A DNA stretch of 60,000 bases from Polytrichum commune (lineage: Eukaryota > Streptophyta > Polytrichopsida > Polytrichales > Polytrichaceae), in assembly GCA_950295325.1 (NCBI GenBank), contig OX485808.1, positions 7,444,501-7,504,500 on the forward strand, given 5' to 3'. Below, piece after piece: positions 1 to 11,713 of the stretch. A model generated the notes under the pieces. It worked only from the letters and a program-made list of their open reading frames with translations, had not been told where the DNA came from and did no database searches. Every line of letters begins with the position of its first letter. Position 1 is the stretch's first letter. Made by a program: the position numbers and the translations under genes.

Positions 1-320
1 ACATACATCAATAAGACATATGTTTGAAAGAGATTGGACTATGTGCTCAAACTATATTACCAATTCTATGTTAAATAATCAACATGATTGGGGGAGATCT
101 ACATGACCACTTAATGAGCTTAATAATCTTCACTTTGATAATTAATAAGATATTCATATGAACTCCAAAAATTATGAGGCAAATGGCTATGGGCAGGACT
201 TGGATTTGCTAATCATCTCGCACTAATTGCATATTATGTCCTATGAGAAATGGGTGCAAAGAAAAATATCCAAATAACACACGTCTACCTTATGTACTCA
301 AAATATAGACACCATTCTAG
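1..320. repeat. Dispersed repeat, copy 1
   Basis: About 300 bp that recurs at 1665-1930. Shared blocks include AATCAACATGATTGGGGG, TGACCACTTAATGAGC and CACTAATTGCAT, in the same order and strand. A more diverged relative is at about 16720-16860 in the amine oxidase intron. No coding capacity was seen. The rest of the stretch down to the ACLA stop (321-1442) holds no gene I can support. Confidence 0.7.
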
Positions 321-1442
321 ACTCAACAACTAACTACTGAGAGGCCCATGTGATCTCAAACAAGAAAAGTGAATCTTCATTTTAATCTTTAGCATCTCAA
401 CTCCCATTCTCGTAAACTAGAAAGAGGGTCCAAGTATGTGATCACGTAAAGAGAAAGTGGCAATAGTCAAAAGGCTTCACTTTGACCTCTTGCAACTTTT
501 GTATTGAAGAACCTCTTGACTACTTTTCATGAGTAACAATCTGCCACTCTTCATCTTTGGTCCCATGTCGGTGTAAAACATGTCAGACGCTAACCCACAT
601 AACTCTAGATAATAGTGGGTTGGATGTGTTCTCTGTAGGTTAATTTCCATGGAGGCTGCTTGAAAAGTAACCCTAACTAAAGAGAACAGAGGCAACCAAA
701 CAACCACATTCTGCTTGCCTACTAGAATGTGGAAGGCTGTGACCATGGGCCGCTAGACTTCCTTCCATGCAACCCACTAAACAACTAAAAATAACCGCGG
801 TTGGTTGGCACAAATGAACCCTACCCCACTAGATTCCAGCTGCATTTGTCCTTACTCCCACCAGTTTCTGTTGGGCGAGAAGAATACATGGAAATCCACC
901 CATGCAAAGGCAATAAAATACCTATGCATGCCCAAAAAATGCTCTCAGAGAAGATCTGAGGATGCTTCATTAAGTGGACATACTCTGCCAGGCTAAACCT
1001 TTACACAAATTCAGCCTTGCAGGTATCATCTCCGGATTCACACTACACAACTACCAAAAAATCAAAGAACACGCAAAGACGAGGAGAGAAACCAAATGAA
1101 AATTTGGGTTCATAACAAAAATTGCATTAAATTCCTGGCCATGTGCAAATGGAGGTCCACAGATCCTTATCACCCTTTCCGAGTGTCACTAGGTATGAGC
1201 CATGTCGGTATCTATTCTATTTGACATAAATGAATGAATGAATGTTCCTGTAGGGTAAGGTCAGATCCTGAAAGGCCCTGACAGGTGGGAATATGGACCA
1301 GAATCGGTCACTATGAATAAAATACAGTGCCACATTTGTCTACTCATTACAATGTGAAGCACTGACTGCCCTTTTCTTTCACCGTATGGAGAATGGAACA
1401 CTAATGAGGTTTTCTATGGGCCGACTGTCTTCAGGGAGGAGC

Positions 1443-4400
1443 TCAAGCTGCCACGCTGATGTAGTCTATTGCAGACTTGCAAATCCCTGTCATGCTAGCT
1501 TCAGGTCCATAAACCTGTTGCAAAACAACCCCAAGCCGTTAAAGACTAAAATTTTACCCAATACCCAATAGGGTTTGATGTGCCTTGATTGAACGCAATA
1601 ATAATCTGAACACCTATATTTGAGCGGTAAGTGGTTAGGTGTGGATCTAAGAACTGGCACCAAACAGACATTGGACTGTACTCAAAATATAGTAACCATT
1701 CTAGGCTTAACAATCAACATGATTGGGGGGACCTATATGACCACTTAATGAGCATGAAATTCTTCACTTGGATACTGAATAAGACATTCGTACCAGCTCT
1801 GAAAAGTATAAGGCAAACGGTTACAGGCACGATTTGGATTTGTTAAACGTCTTGCACTAATTGCATGTTTCTGTATCCTACAAGAAGTGTGTGCAGAGAG
1901 AAACATATCTATGTAAGGCAAGTCTACCTTACAAAGGCTAATGAGAATGTGCAAAACAAGCCAATGTAACTGCATATAATTATGATCTTCAAATACCTCA
2001 ATTGAAAGCCCAATTTCCTGTCCCAAAGCTCGCATTTTAGCAAGTCCCTTCTGGTAATTGGGACCACCCCTACGCACATAGATCTGCACTCTTGCTGCTT
2101 TCAGCTGTGATTCCTGTACAATAACATGATTCAAAGTTCATTCAGAAGAGATATTCTCAAACTTTTTGTGAAAAGGCCAATATATAGGGAAAACATACAA
2201 AAATGAAGAGGTTCATGTGAATGTCCTTGGGAATACCTTCTCACGGAAAGCTCGTATGATACCATTGAAGGTGGCAGCAACATCTGTGAAGTTTGCAATG
2301 CCCCCTCCTACCACCAGTGCTCTCCTTTGTCCATCAGGATTGGCAGTGCAGCACTAGCACAAGCACACAGTTCAATGTAAGCTTTTGTTTAGAGAAAAAT
2401 TACTAATAAGCCGTGGATAGAAAATACACATATGAGCAGACACTAGCAGAAATATATATTGATAGGAAGCAGACACTTTTAATCCTGAACAGGGCTTCTT
2501 GGCCTCTCAGTTTCAAATCATCATTTTTCAACAGTTTAGATAAACTCACATCAATTAGAGCACGGGCAAACTGGAGTGTTTCCTCCTCATTAGGAGCCCC
2601 GCTGTATTCTGCATAGTTACCAAGCTCGTTGGCAAAGCCCAAGTCTCCAACCTGCCAACAATGCCACACTTCAGGTTCAGGTCTCACCACAGATATCATA
2701 AATTAATGTCTGTTCCAACACAATTTAATTTTCGGACTGCTTTTGGCACCTGTCATATCCACATTGGTTAAGACCATGTTCAATTCAGCATGGAATTAGT
2801 GTTGAACCAGACACCACTCTACACGAGGATTCGTGCACAAATATTTTTGACAATAACAGTATTCCAAGCACCTATTATCCAGGCAATGATGACAATGCCA
2901 CCACTAATATTGGACCTTGAAATGCATACAGTGGGACTCGTTTAAAGAACTGCATGCGCTCCAACACTATAATTTTTTTTCTTACCGTGTCAGAGTAGAT
3001 GACACTAGCACCTCCTCCAGCAACCATGGTCCAGATGCGACCCTTGGGGTTCAATATTGTTAGCTTCAAAGATGCACCAGTCTGCAACCAAGTGTTCCAA
3101 GGATTGTTAGGACTGGAGTAGTGCAAACGTAAGAAGCTACAATTTGACAAAATAAAATGACCTCTAAATCCTATGAACCAGTCTAGCCAATACGGTAGCA
3201 CCAAAGTATCTGGAGCACCTTCTCATCCATGCGATGAATTTTCTCCTCAGCCGCACTCATTGTCCTGCCGAAAGGCAAAGGAAACTCTACAGCTCCCCAT
3301 CTGGAAAAGACAGTAGTGAACTCAGTTAGATTCCAATATCAGATGGCTAAATGAGCAAGATGTCGTCACTAATTTCAAATACTAAACCTCTAATATTCAC
3401 AAGAAGAACGCACTTCTGGAAGTTCTTGAACAATGCAGTGTCATCAAGCTCTCCGCGCATATCCAGAGGGTATGGAGTGCCATCAACAATAGTGAAAGGA
3501 TTCATCTCCAACAATGTGAAGTCCAGATCTGCAATAGGACAAGGAAGGCGGATGAATAGCAACTTATATAATATCCAAAGCAGAAGGGGTCAAAGAAAAA
3601 CCATACCAATGCTGAACCACAAAAAACTTGTTACTAGGTGGGATACAAAGACAGGACATTACCAAGGAAAGTTGCAAAGACACCCTTAAGGAACTCCTCA
3701 ATCTTGCTGCGAACCTGGGCAAACAAAAGGGCAAGTTAGTATCTGATAATATTAGATCAAAATAAGAAGCATCATAAAGTGCTGAAACAATCAAGGGTTT
3801 TCTTCACAGCTGTTTTAATCTATCCAGGAAGATGATTTAATAAAATACAAAATAGCACCTACTTCTCACCTCTAGTGGGAGAGTGGCGATCAAAGGAGCA
3901 CAGACTTCAGTTGTCAGAGACTGCTCTGTTGGCACAAAGACGCTCTTCACCTGCCATGATATCGCCATGCAAAGACATATGCAGTTAGAGACATTTGCAA
4001 TTCACTAAACAAATTAAACTCTAAAATTACAGTTATGATCACCCCTTCATCATCAACAGCTGACAATCACTTAAAATCGATGTGTCAGATGAACTACATT
4101 TTGTATGCATAACTAGAGATTTTCTCATCTCACCAAGGTACCAGATCAACGGAAGCTGAGTGCTCAGGGTTACAGGATGAATGATACCTTGTCCCAGTTC
4201 TCTTCGATGTCAATGCCACCACACTCAGAGAAGCTGACATTTGCCCCTAGACGGTCAGAGACAATTGAGAGGTAGTACTCATCTGTGTGGGGTACGAATG
4301 GCTCCACAATAAAAGTCGTGATTGGCCCTTTGGTTCCACTCATCTCAACCTGAAAAGAAGCAAACATCATCTTAGAAGATAGCAACAATTGAAGATAAAA

Positions 4401-5971
4401 ATATAGATATTTGAATCCAGGGACATCACACATGGAGATAAACTATTGAAGCACTAAGATATCTTTACAAGAGTGCCAACTGACATCAATCGACTTCAAT
4501 TGGGTGTAGAATCATGGACCCCTTTTTGAATCCTGGGAAGTATCAGAGGATATTATCAATTACTAGATGTTTATCTAGTAGAGATGTCTTTCAAGTTCAT
4601 CAATTTACAACAATGACCTTACCTCCTTGCCTAGCCTTTCTTTCACAAAGGACTCCACACCTCCGAGGTCCAGGTTGAGGGCTACCTGCAACATCAATGA
4701 AGGATGCACCTACATCAGCACCCAAATCCTAGATGCAAAAAACAAGAGTTGACCATTATTCTACAGAATTCTTTCAATCAAGATCAAAGCATCTCCGGCA
4801 TCCAAAAACAAGAAATGGGTGCATTAACTCCAAGAACTCACCAAGCCACTCTTCCCCCGCTTTCCAAATAGCATATCTGGCTTAACCACAAGTCGAGTGG
4901 AGCTCAGCCATGGCTCTTTGTCAGCCAATTTGTTGAAATCTGTCTTCTCAGTTACCTGCACAACACGCACATACAGGTTTAATAGATCATAACAGTGCCT
5001 ATACCAACAAGAAGCACAGGCCAGTGCGGTAAACTCATCACACATATATTGGCCTTAGGAGGAACTGAAGTAGAGCACTTTAACAGTTAATTGAATGACA
5101 CAAGCACACTCCTTCAATACGAGCGAACTTAGCCAGTAAATCCTATATTCTCCAATTCGCTATTTTCGAATTCCAAGCACTGGTCACTTCATTTTGTAGC
5201 ATCTCCTCACTGTTTTAAGAGACTGTAAAGGGATGCAACTTCCTGTCCATCACCATCGTTTCCAAAGCTATGTTTTCCTCATCCCCCCCATATTGATAGA
5301 AACCCTTAATTACTTGTGAAGATATATACACTGCTGCATTGATATGTCATGGCAGAGTACAATTTAATCAGGTGGTGCCCAGATACTCTGTACAAATTCT
5401 ACTGGCGCACTTAAGGTATGATCAAACCATAGCCGCAAAGCAAGAATTTAATTTTCTATTTGCACTATGATGAGCACAGGCGCAACCAATGTGCCCCGCT
5501 TCATTCAACCAAGAGTGCTCTCCAGCACCATCACACATCCTCTGACACGTTGTGACTAATATGCACAATTTACATCTATAAAGATAGTCTGTACAAATCT
5601 TACTGGAGCACTTAGAATTATAATCAACCCATAGCCGCAAAGCAAGAATTGAGTTTTCCTACTTCCACCATGGCAAGCACAAGTGCTTTCCAGGAACATC
5701 ACACAACTTCTGGACCACATTGTGGGGATACATAGCTCGAAGAAATCCTCTACACTTATTGAAATGATCATCGACAGAGATCTTCCCATTTCGAAGAGTC
5801 ATTTTGTAGGCTACAAAACTCCAATTCTCCAAAAATAATCCCTTAAAAGGTTCATGAAAAGATTCAGCAGACCTGAGCAGACTTAATGCCAAGTTCGATG
5901 CCTGCGAGCCTCTTCAAGTGCTCCTTCAGGATGCGCTTGGAGTCATATTCTCTCACTTTCTTGCGAGCCAT
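1443..5971 (-). CDS. ACLA: ATP-citrate lyase subunit A (ACLA), 13 exons, 423 aa
   Basis: This is the A subunit of the two-subunit plant cytosolic ATP-citrate lyase, which with subunit B cleaves citrate to acetyl-CoA and oxaloacetate for wax, sterol and flavonoid synthesis. The exons, in transcript order, are 5971-5873, 4955-4842, 4685-4623, 4349-4188, 3950-3870, 3714-3663, 3528-3414, 3300-3219, 3081-2986, 2651-2550, 2353-2237, 2113-1997 and 1514-1443 (stop TGA). All introns are GT-AG and all joins are in frame. The sum is 423 aa, which is the length I recall for Arabidopsis ACLA. The product starts [13 protein letters not shown]. The ATP-grasp half contains [13 protein letters not shown] and [16 protein letters not shown]. 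The citrate-binding half has a Gly-rich loop near residue 278, [14 protein letters not shown] near 299 and [14 protein letters not shown] near 338. It ends YISVAA. The family call is very secure. Splice sites were read by eye. Confidence 0.95.
1665..1930. repeat. Dispersed repeat, copy 2, in last ACLA intron
   Basis: Second copy of the repeat at 1-320, lying wholly within the last ACLA intron (1515-1996). Because the repeat occupies most of that intron, the final 72-nt coding exon is easily missed: the frame of exon 12 runs on into intron sequence instead. Confidence 0.7.
5385..5740. repeat. Tandem duplication (about 199 bp) in ACLA intron 1
   Basis: Two diverged adjacent copies inside ACLA intron 1. 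TGTACAAATTCTACTGG near 5391 matches TGTACAAATCTTACTGG near 5590, and CATAGCCGCAAAGCAAGAATT recurs in both. The period is about 199 bp. Noncoding. Confidence 0.75.
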
Positions 5972-6950
5972 CCTTCACGATAGGCAATCTGCAAACGACA
6001 AAAAGAAAATACACAGCTTTATGAGCACGTCTTTGCAGATTTTTTTGTTACATACATCAACACCATGGCTGATTACAATTCATCGCATGGTCTCTCGTGC
6101 GTTTCGAGAATTCGAATCTTTCAAGATACTCCTGGACAAAGAATACTACCCACCCTTAAGAAATCACGAACCATCATTTGACAATCATTGCGCCATTATT
6201 GAATGCAATTACTATCCTATCGACATATGCTTCTACCTCGAAACACATCTTCACGACCAAGATCGAAAAAAAGAAAAGCTCTACAACTGTATAGCAAAGA
6301 TATAAAAGCAAACTCCGATGAAGGTAGACTCCAATGCAACAGATCTACATGCAAAAAGAGTTTGGCGACCTGAATCCAAATGGCAAGAATCTGAGACGAG
6401 AAAATGGCATCCACATTACTTGACTCTGAAAATCAACCACCGTAATCATTGCGAAAAGTAGAAACTGAAACAAAGCGATTGATGCAATCGACAACTCCTA
6501 AACTCCAAAACTCCATTCTTACACAAAAATGGCCACAACCGAGCCCCCACAATACATCAAACCGGCAGTTTGGGCGGAGAACTTCCAGATCCAGGCGAAA
6601 AGCGAGCAATGCACCCAAACCCAGAAACAGAAATCGAAACCCAGTATTTTCCACGTGCAGCGTAACGAGGAAAAGCGAAGAAATCGAACAGAAAACTCTG
6701 TGGTGCACCATACCTGGGGAGTGAAGGCTTGTTTGGTTCGCCTGTGCGGCGAGATCTGGAAAGGAGAGGATGTGTGAGAGAACGATGGATATGGAAGAAG
6801 GGAGGAGAGGTCGAAAAAAGAGAGAGAGGAGAAGGAGAGCGAGAATGGCTATGGAGAAGTGGGTGGCGCGAGGAAGGGAAGACCATATGCAAGGGCCGAC
6901 TGCACGGGTGACCTGGTAACACCGGTGGCCGCCGGTGGCCGCCGGTGGTC
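5972..6950 (-). promoter_or_regulatory. ACLA leader, 5'UTR intron and promoter region
   Basis: A splice acceptor lies just upstream of the ACLA start codon (AG at 5989-5990). A plausible donor is the GTATGG read on the minus strand near 6711-6716, so the leader probably has an intron of about 0.7 kb. Further upstream, about 6775-6845, the minus strand is a CT-rich tract, common in plant 5' leaders. At 6921-6950 there are three copies of a 10-bp GC-rich unit (CCGGTGGCCG-like). Transcription start and promoter elements are inferred. No clear TATA box was identified. Open frames here are chance frames in GC-rich DNA. Confidence 0.55.
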
Positions 6951-7079
6951 GCCCCACGGTCTACCAATTTCTCGTCTTTCGGAACACCATTTCCTCCTTT
7001 GTGGACTTCAACCCTTGGGCTTTCTTGTGCTCTTTGGTGCAAATTGGGCTCCAAAGTCTTTGGAGATTCTAGGCTAAAG

Positions 7080-8450
7080 ACCTACCAAACCTAAGTTATG
7101 CAAGCAACTTATGTATGCTAGGGAGATCACGTGGTCTACACCGATTTGTGGTAAATAGTGTGGGTAGATGCATGGTATGACTTACCCTAGGCACCTTTTT
7201 AGTGTGGCTCACAATAAGGTGTGTGGTTGTTAAGAGGTTTGTTTTTTTGCGTTCTCCAACTTCTATTGATTAGATTTACATAATGAATCTTGAGTCCCAT
7301 TAGCAAAAATATGGTGCAGCGTCAGCAAAAATCGGACATTCTTTGTTTTATTTATGATTTTTAGAAGTGCATGTTTGCAGTTTCCTTAATTCAATACACA
7401 TGCCCGCCTCCCAACTGTGTTCATTGTTGAGTGTGGAATAGTTAACAATATTCGAAGGCATAGTCCATCAATCTCTTCGAAACATATATTACAGAGGCTT
7501 GACAAGTGTAACCAAGAGATTGGAGTACATCTCAAGGTTGGAAGTTTCCAAATGCGCATTATTTTCAATCCAATATAAGTCTCGGGGGGGGGGGTAGTCA
7601 TTGGTTGGAGTAGCAATATACATGCGAACAAATGATAGGGTATTTTAAAAACATGGGGGCAAAAATTTATAAATGGACTTAAGAGTAATATAGGGTATCA
7701 AAAATGGCACTGGACATCTTTAAAGTACTATAGGGTATGGAATAATAGGTAATTTGGAATTATAAGTAATGCAAGACATTTTTCTATTAACCCAAAGTAG
7801 AAATTTACATAATGATAGCATGTGAAAAAAAAAATGAAAGTAATACCCCCCTATAAAATAGTGGTTGTTCGCACCTATATCCTTAACTTTTTAACACACT
7901 GCCCCCCCCCCCCTGAGATATAAGTATTGTAGCCTATAATGTGGAACTATGGTGTTAAATGTAATTGTGGGTTGGTAAATAGTGTCTCCATAATATTCAC
8001 TCTTAATGATAACATCCCTAGTGTTTTAGTGTGGATATACGCAACTCAATAATGTGCCTGCAATATGACCATGATTAATGTAGTTTCTATTGAGCTTAAG
8101 GCCATGACACTAAAAACATTATGGATAATATTGTGGGTGCACACTATTTACCAACACACAATATTCAAAAGGCTTCCAACCTAGGGGAAGGGTGTGGGCA
8201 TATCACAAGGTCATAACAAGTGTAACTAGGGTTGCATATTATTTTCTTGGATGATGGTGTATATTGTGGGTCACACTATATGATTGTTAGGGTATGTAAC
8301 ACTATACGTTTGCCCAAACTAGTTACCATAATTAGTGTAATTTCTTTTTATAGTATATTGTTTTATGGTCTATGCATATGTTAGATTTTAAATTTACATT
8401 CATAGATTTCACAACCTATAGTGGAAAAGACCGGTGGTAGGCCATGCAAT
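7080..8450. other. AT-rich intergenic DNA with repeat fragments
   Basis: No supportable gene. It holds a G run near 7586, a C run near 7903, and repeated short motifs around AATAGTGTGGG and CACACTATTTACCAACAC, which look like terminal pieces of degenerate DNA elements. The CCAACTTCTAYYGATT motif near 7256 recurs near 11804 and 27321. Confidence 0.5.
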
Positions 8451-8451
8451 T

Positions 8452-9712
8452 CTCTTAGTGCTACTCTAAATAATGTATTTAATGTCATATGATAATTTAT
8501 GTCATAGTGGTAACTTTCTAATGAATATCTCTACAAGTATTGCATCCCAACTTACATTTAGTTCATCCAAATGCCAATTATTGAAACAAATTTTGGCATA
8601 TTGTACATTCTACCAATTCTTTAATGAAATATTGTCATGGATGATTTAAAATTTGGATGAAAATTTACTTAGTACTCAAATGACAACAATTGCAACATTG
8701 TATATCTATAATCTCAATGTTTTTTTTTTCAAGGAATGACAAATAATGTTAGGTTTACATTTAGTGTTGGTGACACTACACGGGCGGTTTCCTGGCGGTT
8801 TACAATTGGTATTGAGGCAACAATTGGTGACACACAACACAATATCTAGTGTGGGTTTGCCATAACATTGTAGCCAAACTACACTAAGTAAACTCTCTGA
8901 TGTTTACAAGAAGTTTGACCCTTTTTGTGTTTATAGTGTTGCTCTAGTTCGGTACTTTAGGTGGGAGATGATGGAGGAGAACTAGAGGTAGCTTACAATA
9001 GGATACAATGCATGCTTAGAGTGAATGCAACCATAAAAAGTATAAAGGACACAAAGAGCATGCATGATTGGATACCTACCAACTACCTACAAAAGGCATG
9101 AAGAGGAGTTTCGATCCAATCATACTACCAAAGTCGACACCTAGGTTATGATGGGTTAAGGAATTTGCCAAAAAAATAGAAAAGAAATTCCTCATCTCAT
9201 AGCGGTGGACCCAAATTTTCTTCGAAACGTATAGTAATCCTGCATAGGTAGTCATTGGAGAATTTCACAAAGTTGCTAGTAGTTTTGCTTTCATTATCAA
9301 TACACTTAAAGCTACTACACTAAATATTGTACTTAGTGCCACAATTCTATTTGTCTTGCTCAATCCTACTTGTGAACTGCATGTGCAGTGTCACCAACAC
9401 TAAATGTAAACCTAACATTATTTGTCATTCCGTGAAAAAGAAGTTGGGCATTAAAGATTTACATTTGTCACTTTAAGTACTAAGTGATTTTCATCTAGAT
9501 TTGATTCATCCATGACAATATTTCATTACAGAATTGTTAGGATGCAGAACATACCAAACTTTGTTCAATAATTGACATTTGGATGAACTAAGAGTAAGTT
9601 GAGATGACAATACTTGTAAACTTTTTCATAAGAAGTCTCACTAGACAAAAGTTACCACAATGACATAAATAACCATATGACATTGAATACAATATTTAGT
9701 GTAGCAACTTTA
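8452..9712. mobile_element. Inverted pair of a dispersed AT-rich repeat
   Basis: The left arm (about 8452-8786) is the reverse complement of the right arm (about 9391-9712), separated by about 600 bp. The arms share GACAAATAATGTTAGGTTTA, the block around TTAGTGTTGGTGACACTAC, and CCATGACAATATTTCAT. The right-arm family, including an upstream part from about 9311 (CTACACTAAATATTGTA), recurs in direct orientation at about 47840-48253 and about 52540-52960. Ends carry TTTAGTGTAG-like motifs, suggesting a non-autonomous DNA element. No target duplication was identified. The spacer (8790-9310) has no supportable gene. Confidence 0.65.
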
Positions 9713-9729
9713 AGATTATGCAATACTAT

Positions 9730-10770
9730 TTTTTGTCTATGTTACTAGTCGTACAATTTAATTAGGTTTCTATTGAAGTTTATTGCTCACTTCTTTCCAT
9801 AATATTGTCCTGCTTGTAGAGCTCATGTTCTTCTTAATTTTAAATTTTAAATTTTAATATAATGAATAAAAATCATTAGTCTCATCCTAGCAAAACTTAG
9901 TCTCAAATTCAATTTGAAATCAAGCAAACTCTAAGCCTTGCACAAGTTCCTTTGATTCATAGAATTCACAACATGTGTTGGGTTTGTTGAATAATGTTGA
10001 GTCAATTAACTTGGACAAAACAAGCTTGAGCACATGCTTGAAGGCCTGAATGTAAAGCTACAATGCAAGCATGGAGGATATATACCATAACTAATTGCTC
10101 ATTCAAGAACAGAAGGGTTATCAAAACTCATTACATTTTTTTCATTCATGGAGTAGCAAATTATATCATTCATAATTCTTAGGTATTGTCCATGAATTGA
10201 TCGGTGATGTCCAATAACCAACTTGAATAGGAGGATATTCCACTGCTCCCACGGCTCACCATCCACTCTCCTCTCATTGATTATCTAGTCCATCATCAAG
10301 GGGTGTACTAAAAATCAAGATATTTGAATAGAGAAGCAATCGCCTTCGTACATCGGTTCTTGGGCATCGGTGTTTGTGGACCCTTTAGATACGTGTGCAA
10401 GCATTGAAGCTTGTCATATTGGTCATGAGGCACGAGGTAATTTATTAAACAATCTAAACCATGTTGTGCTTGTATGGAGTACAACATAGGTTAATGTATA
10501 TGTGATGTAGAAATATTTAAGCAAGTTCTTTCTTAGAAATTTTCACTTCCTTACAGTAAGTAGTCAAAATGCGTCAAACTGGGGTCTCTTTTGGAGGCTG
10601 TTGGGAAAAGGAGCCAAGGAAGAGTTTACTTATCAGGGTTGACAGGGGGTTGACAGGTTTCCAGTCAAAGTGTTGGGAAGAAAGTGCCAGGAAGACTGTG
10701 TATACTACTTACTGTATAGGGCTATCTGGTTCAACTTAGGGCCACTTCACACACGAGCCAAGAGCCGTGA
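9730..10770. other. Intergenic DNA including a three-copy dispersed repeat
   Basis: No gene seen. About 10089-10312 is one copy of a repeat also present at about 27345-27562 and about 53090-53240. Shared blocks include GCTCATYCAAGARCAGAAGG, ATATCATTCATAATT and TCATCCACYYT. It is a short noncoding element of unknown class. Confidence 0.55.
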
Positions 10771-10771
10771 C

Positions 10772-11454
10772 CAGGGCTGATTTTTCACAAAGTTTTTGCC
10801 CGTCCACGTCCAAAAACCTTGAATTGAAAGGCAAAAAAAATTGCAACCTGTCCCAAAACTGGTAATTTCTAGACCAACCCGTCCATGGAAAGGTTAAAGA
10901 AAAAACAACCCGTCCCAAAACCGGTTTGAAAATGAAAATACCCGTCCTGCAAGAGGTATAAATAAGTCTCTTACAATGTTGGTAAACAAATAGAAAACAA
11001 AAAACAAGAAAACCGAAAGATGTTAACATGCGACTGGTTGCACTTGGAAACAATAGGATCTTGAAAAATTATGCCTTCAATGTTCGTCAGTTATATGTCT
11101 TTTGATGTTGATTCTCATCTTTCCAGTACACCCCATTCTAAAATTTGTGGTTGATGAATTAATGTATGCAGGTGAATCAAGCACTTCAAGATTGATATTT
11201 TGATTGGGTATTAGTGGTTTGATTGCATTATGCTTGTATTCACATGTCATATATGACATAATGTAACTGATATTTGTATCATTTATTTTTTTTTGAAAAA
11301 ATAATCAAACAAATTGTTATTTTTAGAACCCATCCAAAGTGAATTTGACACCTCCAAAAACCGGTTCATTTTCTAAGAACCTGTCCACTAGAAGTGTTTT
11401 TTTTAATGAACATGTCCTTGGACATGTTAGGGACCTTGTGAAAAATCACCACTG
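10772..11454. mobile_element. hAT-type non-autonomous element 1 (683 bp)
   Basis: The left end reads CAGGGCTGATTTTTCACAA. The right end, read inward on the minus strand, is CAGTGGTGATTTTTCACAA. The element is bounded by perfect 8-bp copies of GCCGTGAC at 10764-10771 and 11455-11462. Eight-bp target duplications and CAGGG/CAGTG-like termini are hallmarks of the hAT superfamily. Inside the left end are repeated ACCGGT and GACGGGTTGG-type subterminal motifs. The right 250 bp forms one arm of a near-perfect palindrome with element 2. No transposase reading frame, so it is non-autonomous. Confidence 0.8.
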
Positions 11455-11713
11455 GCCGTGACCAATGGTGTTTTTTCACAAGGTCCCTAACATGTCTAGG
11501 GACATGTTCATAAAAAAAAAAACATTTCCAGTGGACGGGTTCTTAGAAAATGAACCGGTTTTGGGACGTGTCAAATTCATTTTGGATGGGTTCTAAAAAT
11601 AACATTTTAAAATAAAAAAATCCAAAAAAATGAATGGTGCAAATATCAATTACACTTTGTCATATATGACATGTGAATATAAGCATAATGCAATCAAACC
11701 ACTAATACCCAAT
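11203..11713. repeat. Near-perfect palindrome of about 250-bp arms
   Basis: The arms 11203-11450 and 11466-11713 are reverse complements with few differences. Both contain the block beginning ATTGGGTATTAGTGGTTTGA and ending at the element termini, around a hinge of about 20 bp that contains GCCGTGAC. A transcript across it would fold into a long hairpin. It arises from the abutting, oppositely oriented ends of the two hAT elements. Confidence 0.85.

Noticed and set aside
5886-6305. Plus-strand 139-codon frame over ACLA exon 1
   Set aside because: Antisense to the ACLA start exon and leader intron; no domain content.
6433-7077. Several overlapping frames of 60-174 codons on both strands upstream of ACLA
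   Set aside because: They lie in the GC-rich, low-complexity leader and promoter, overlap each other in all frames, and have no recognisable motif.
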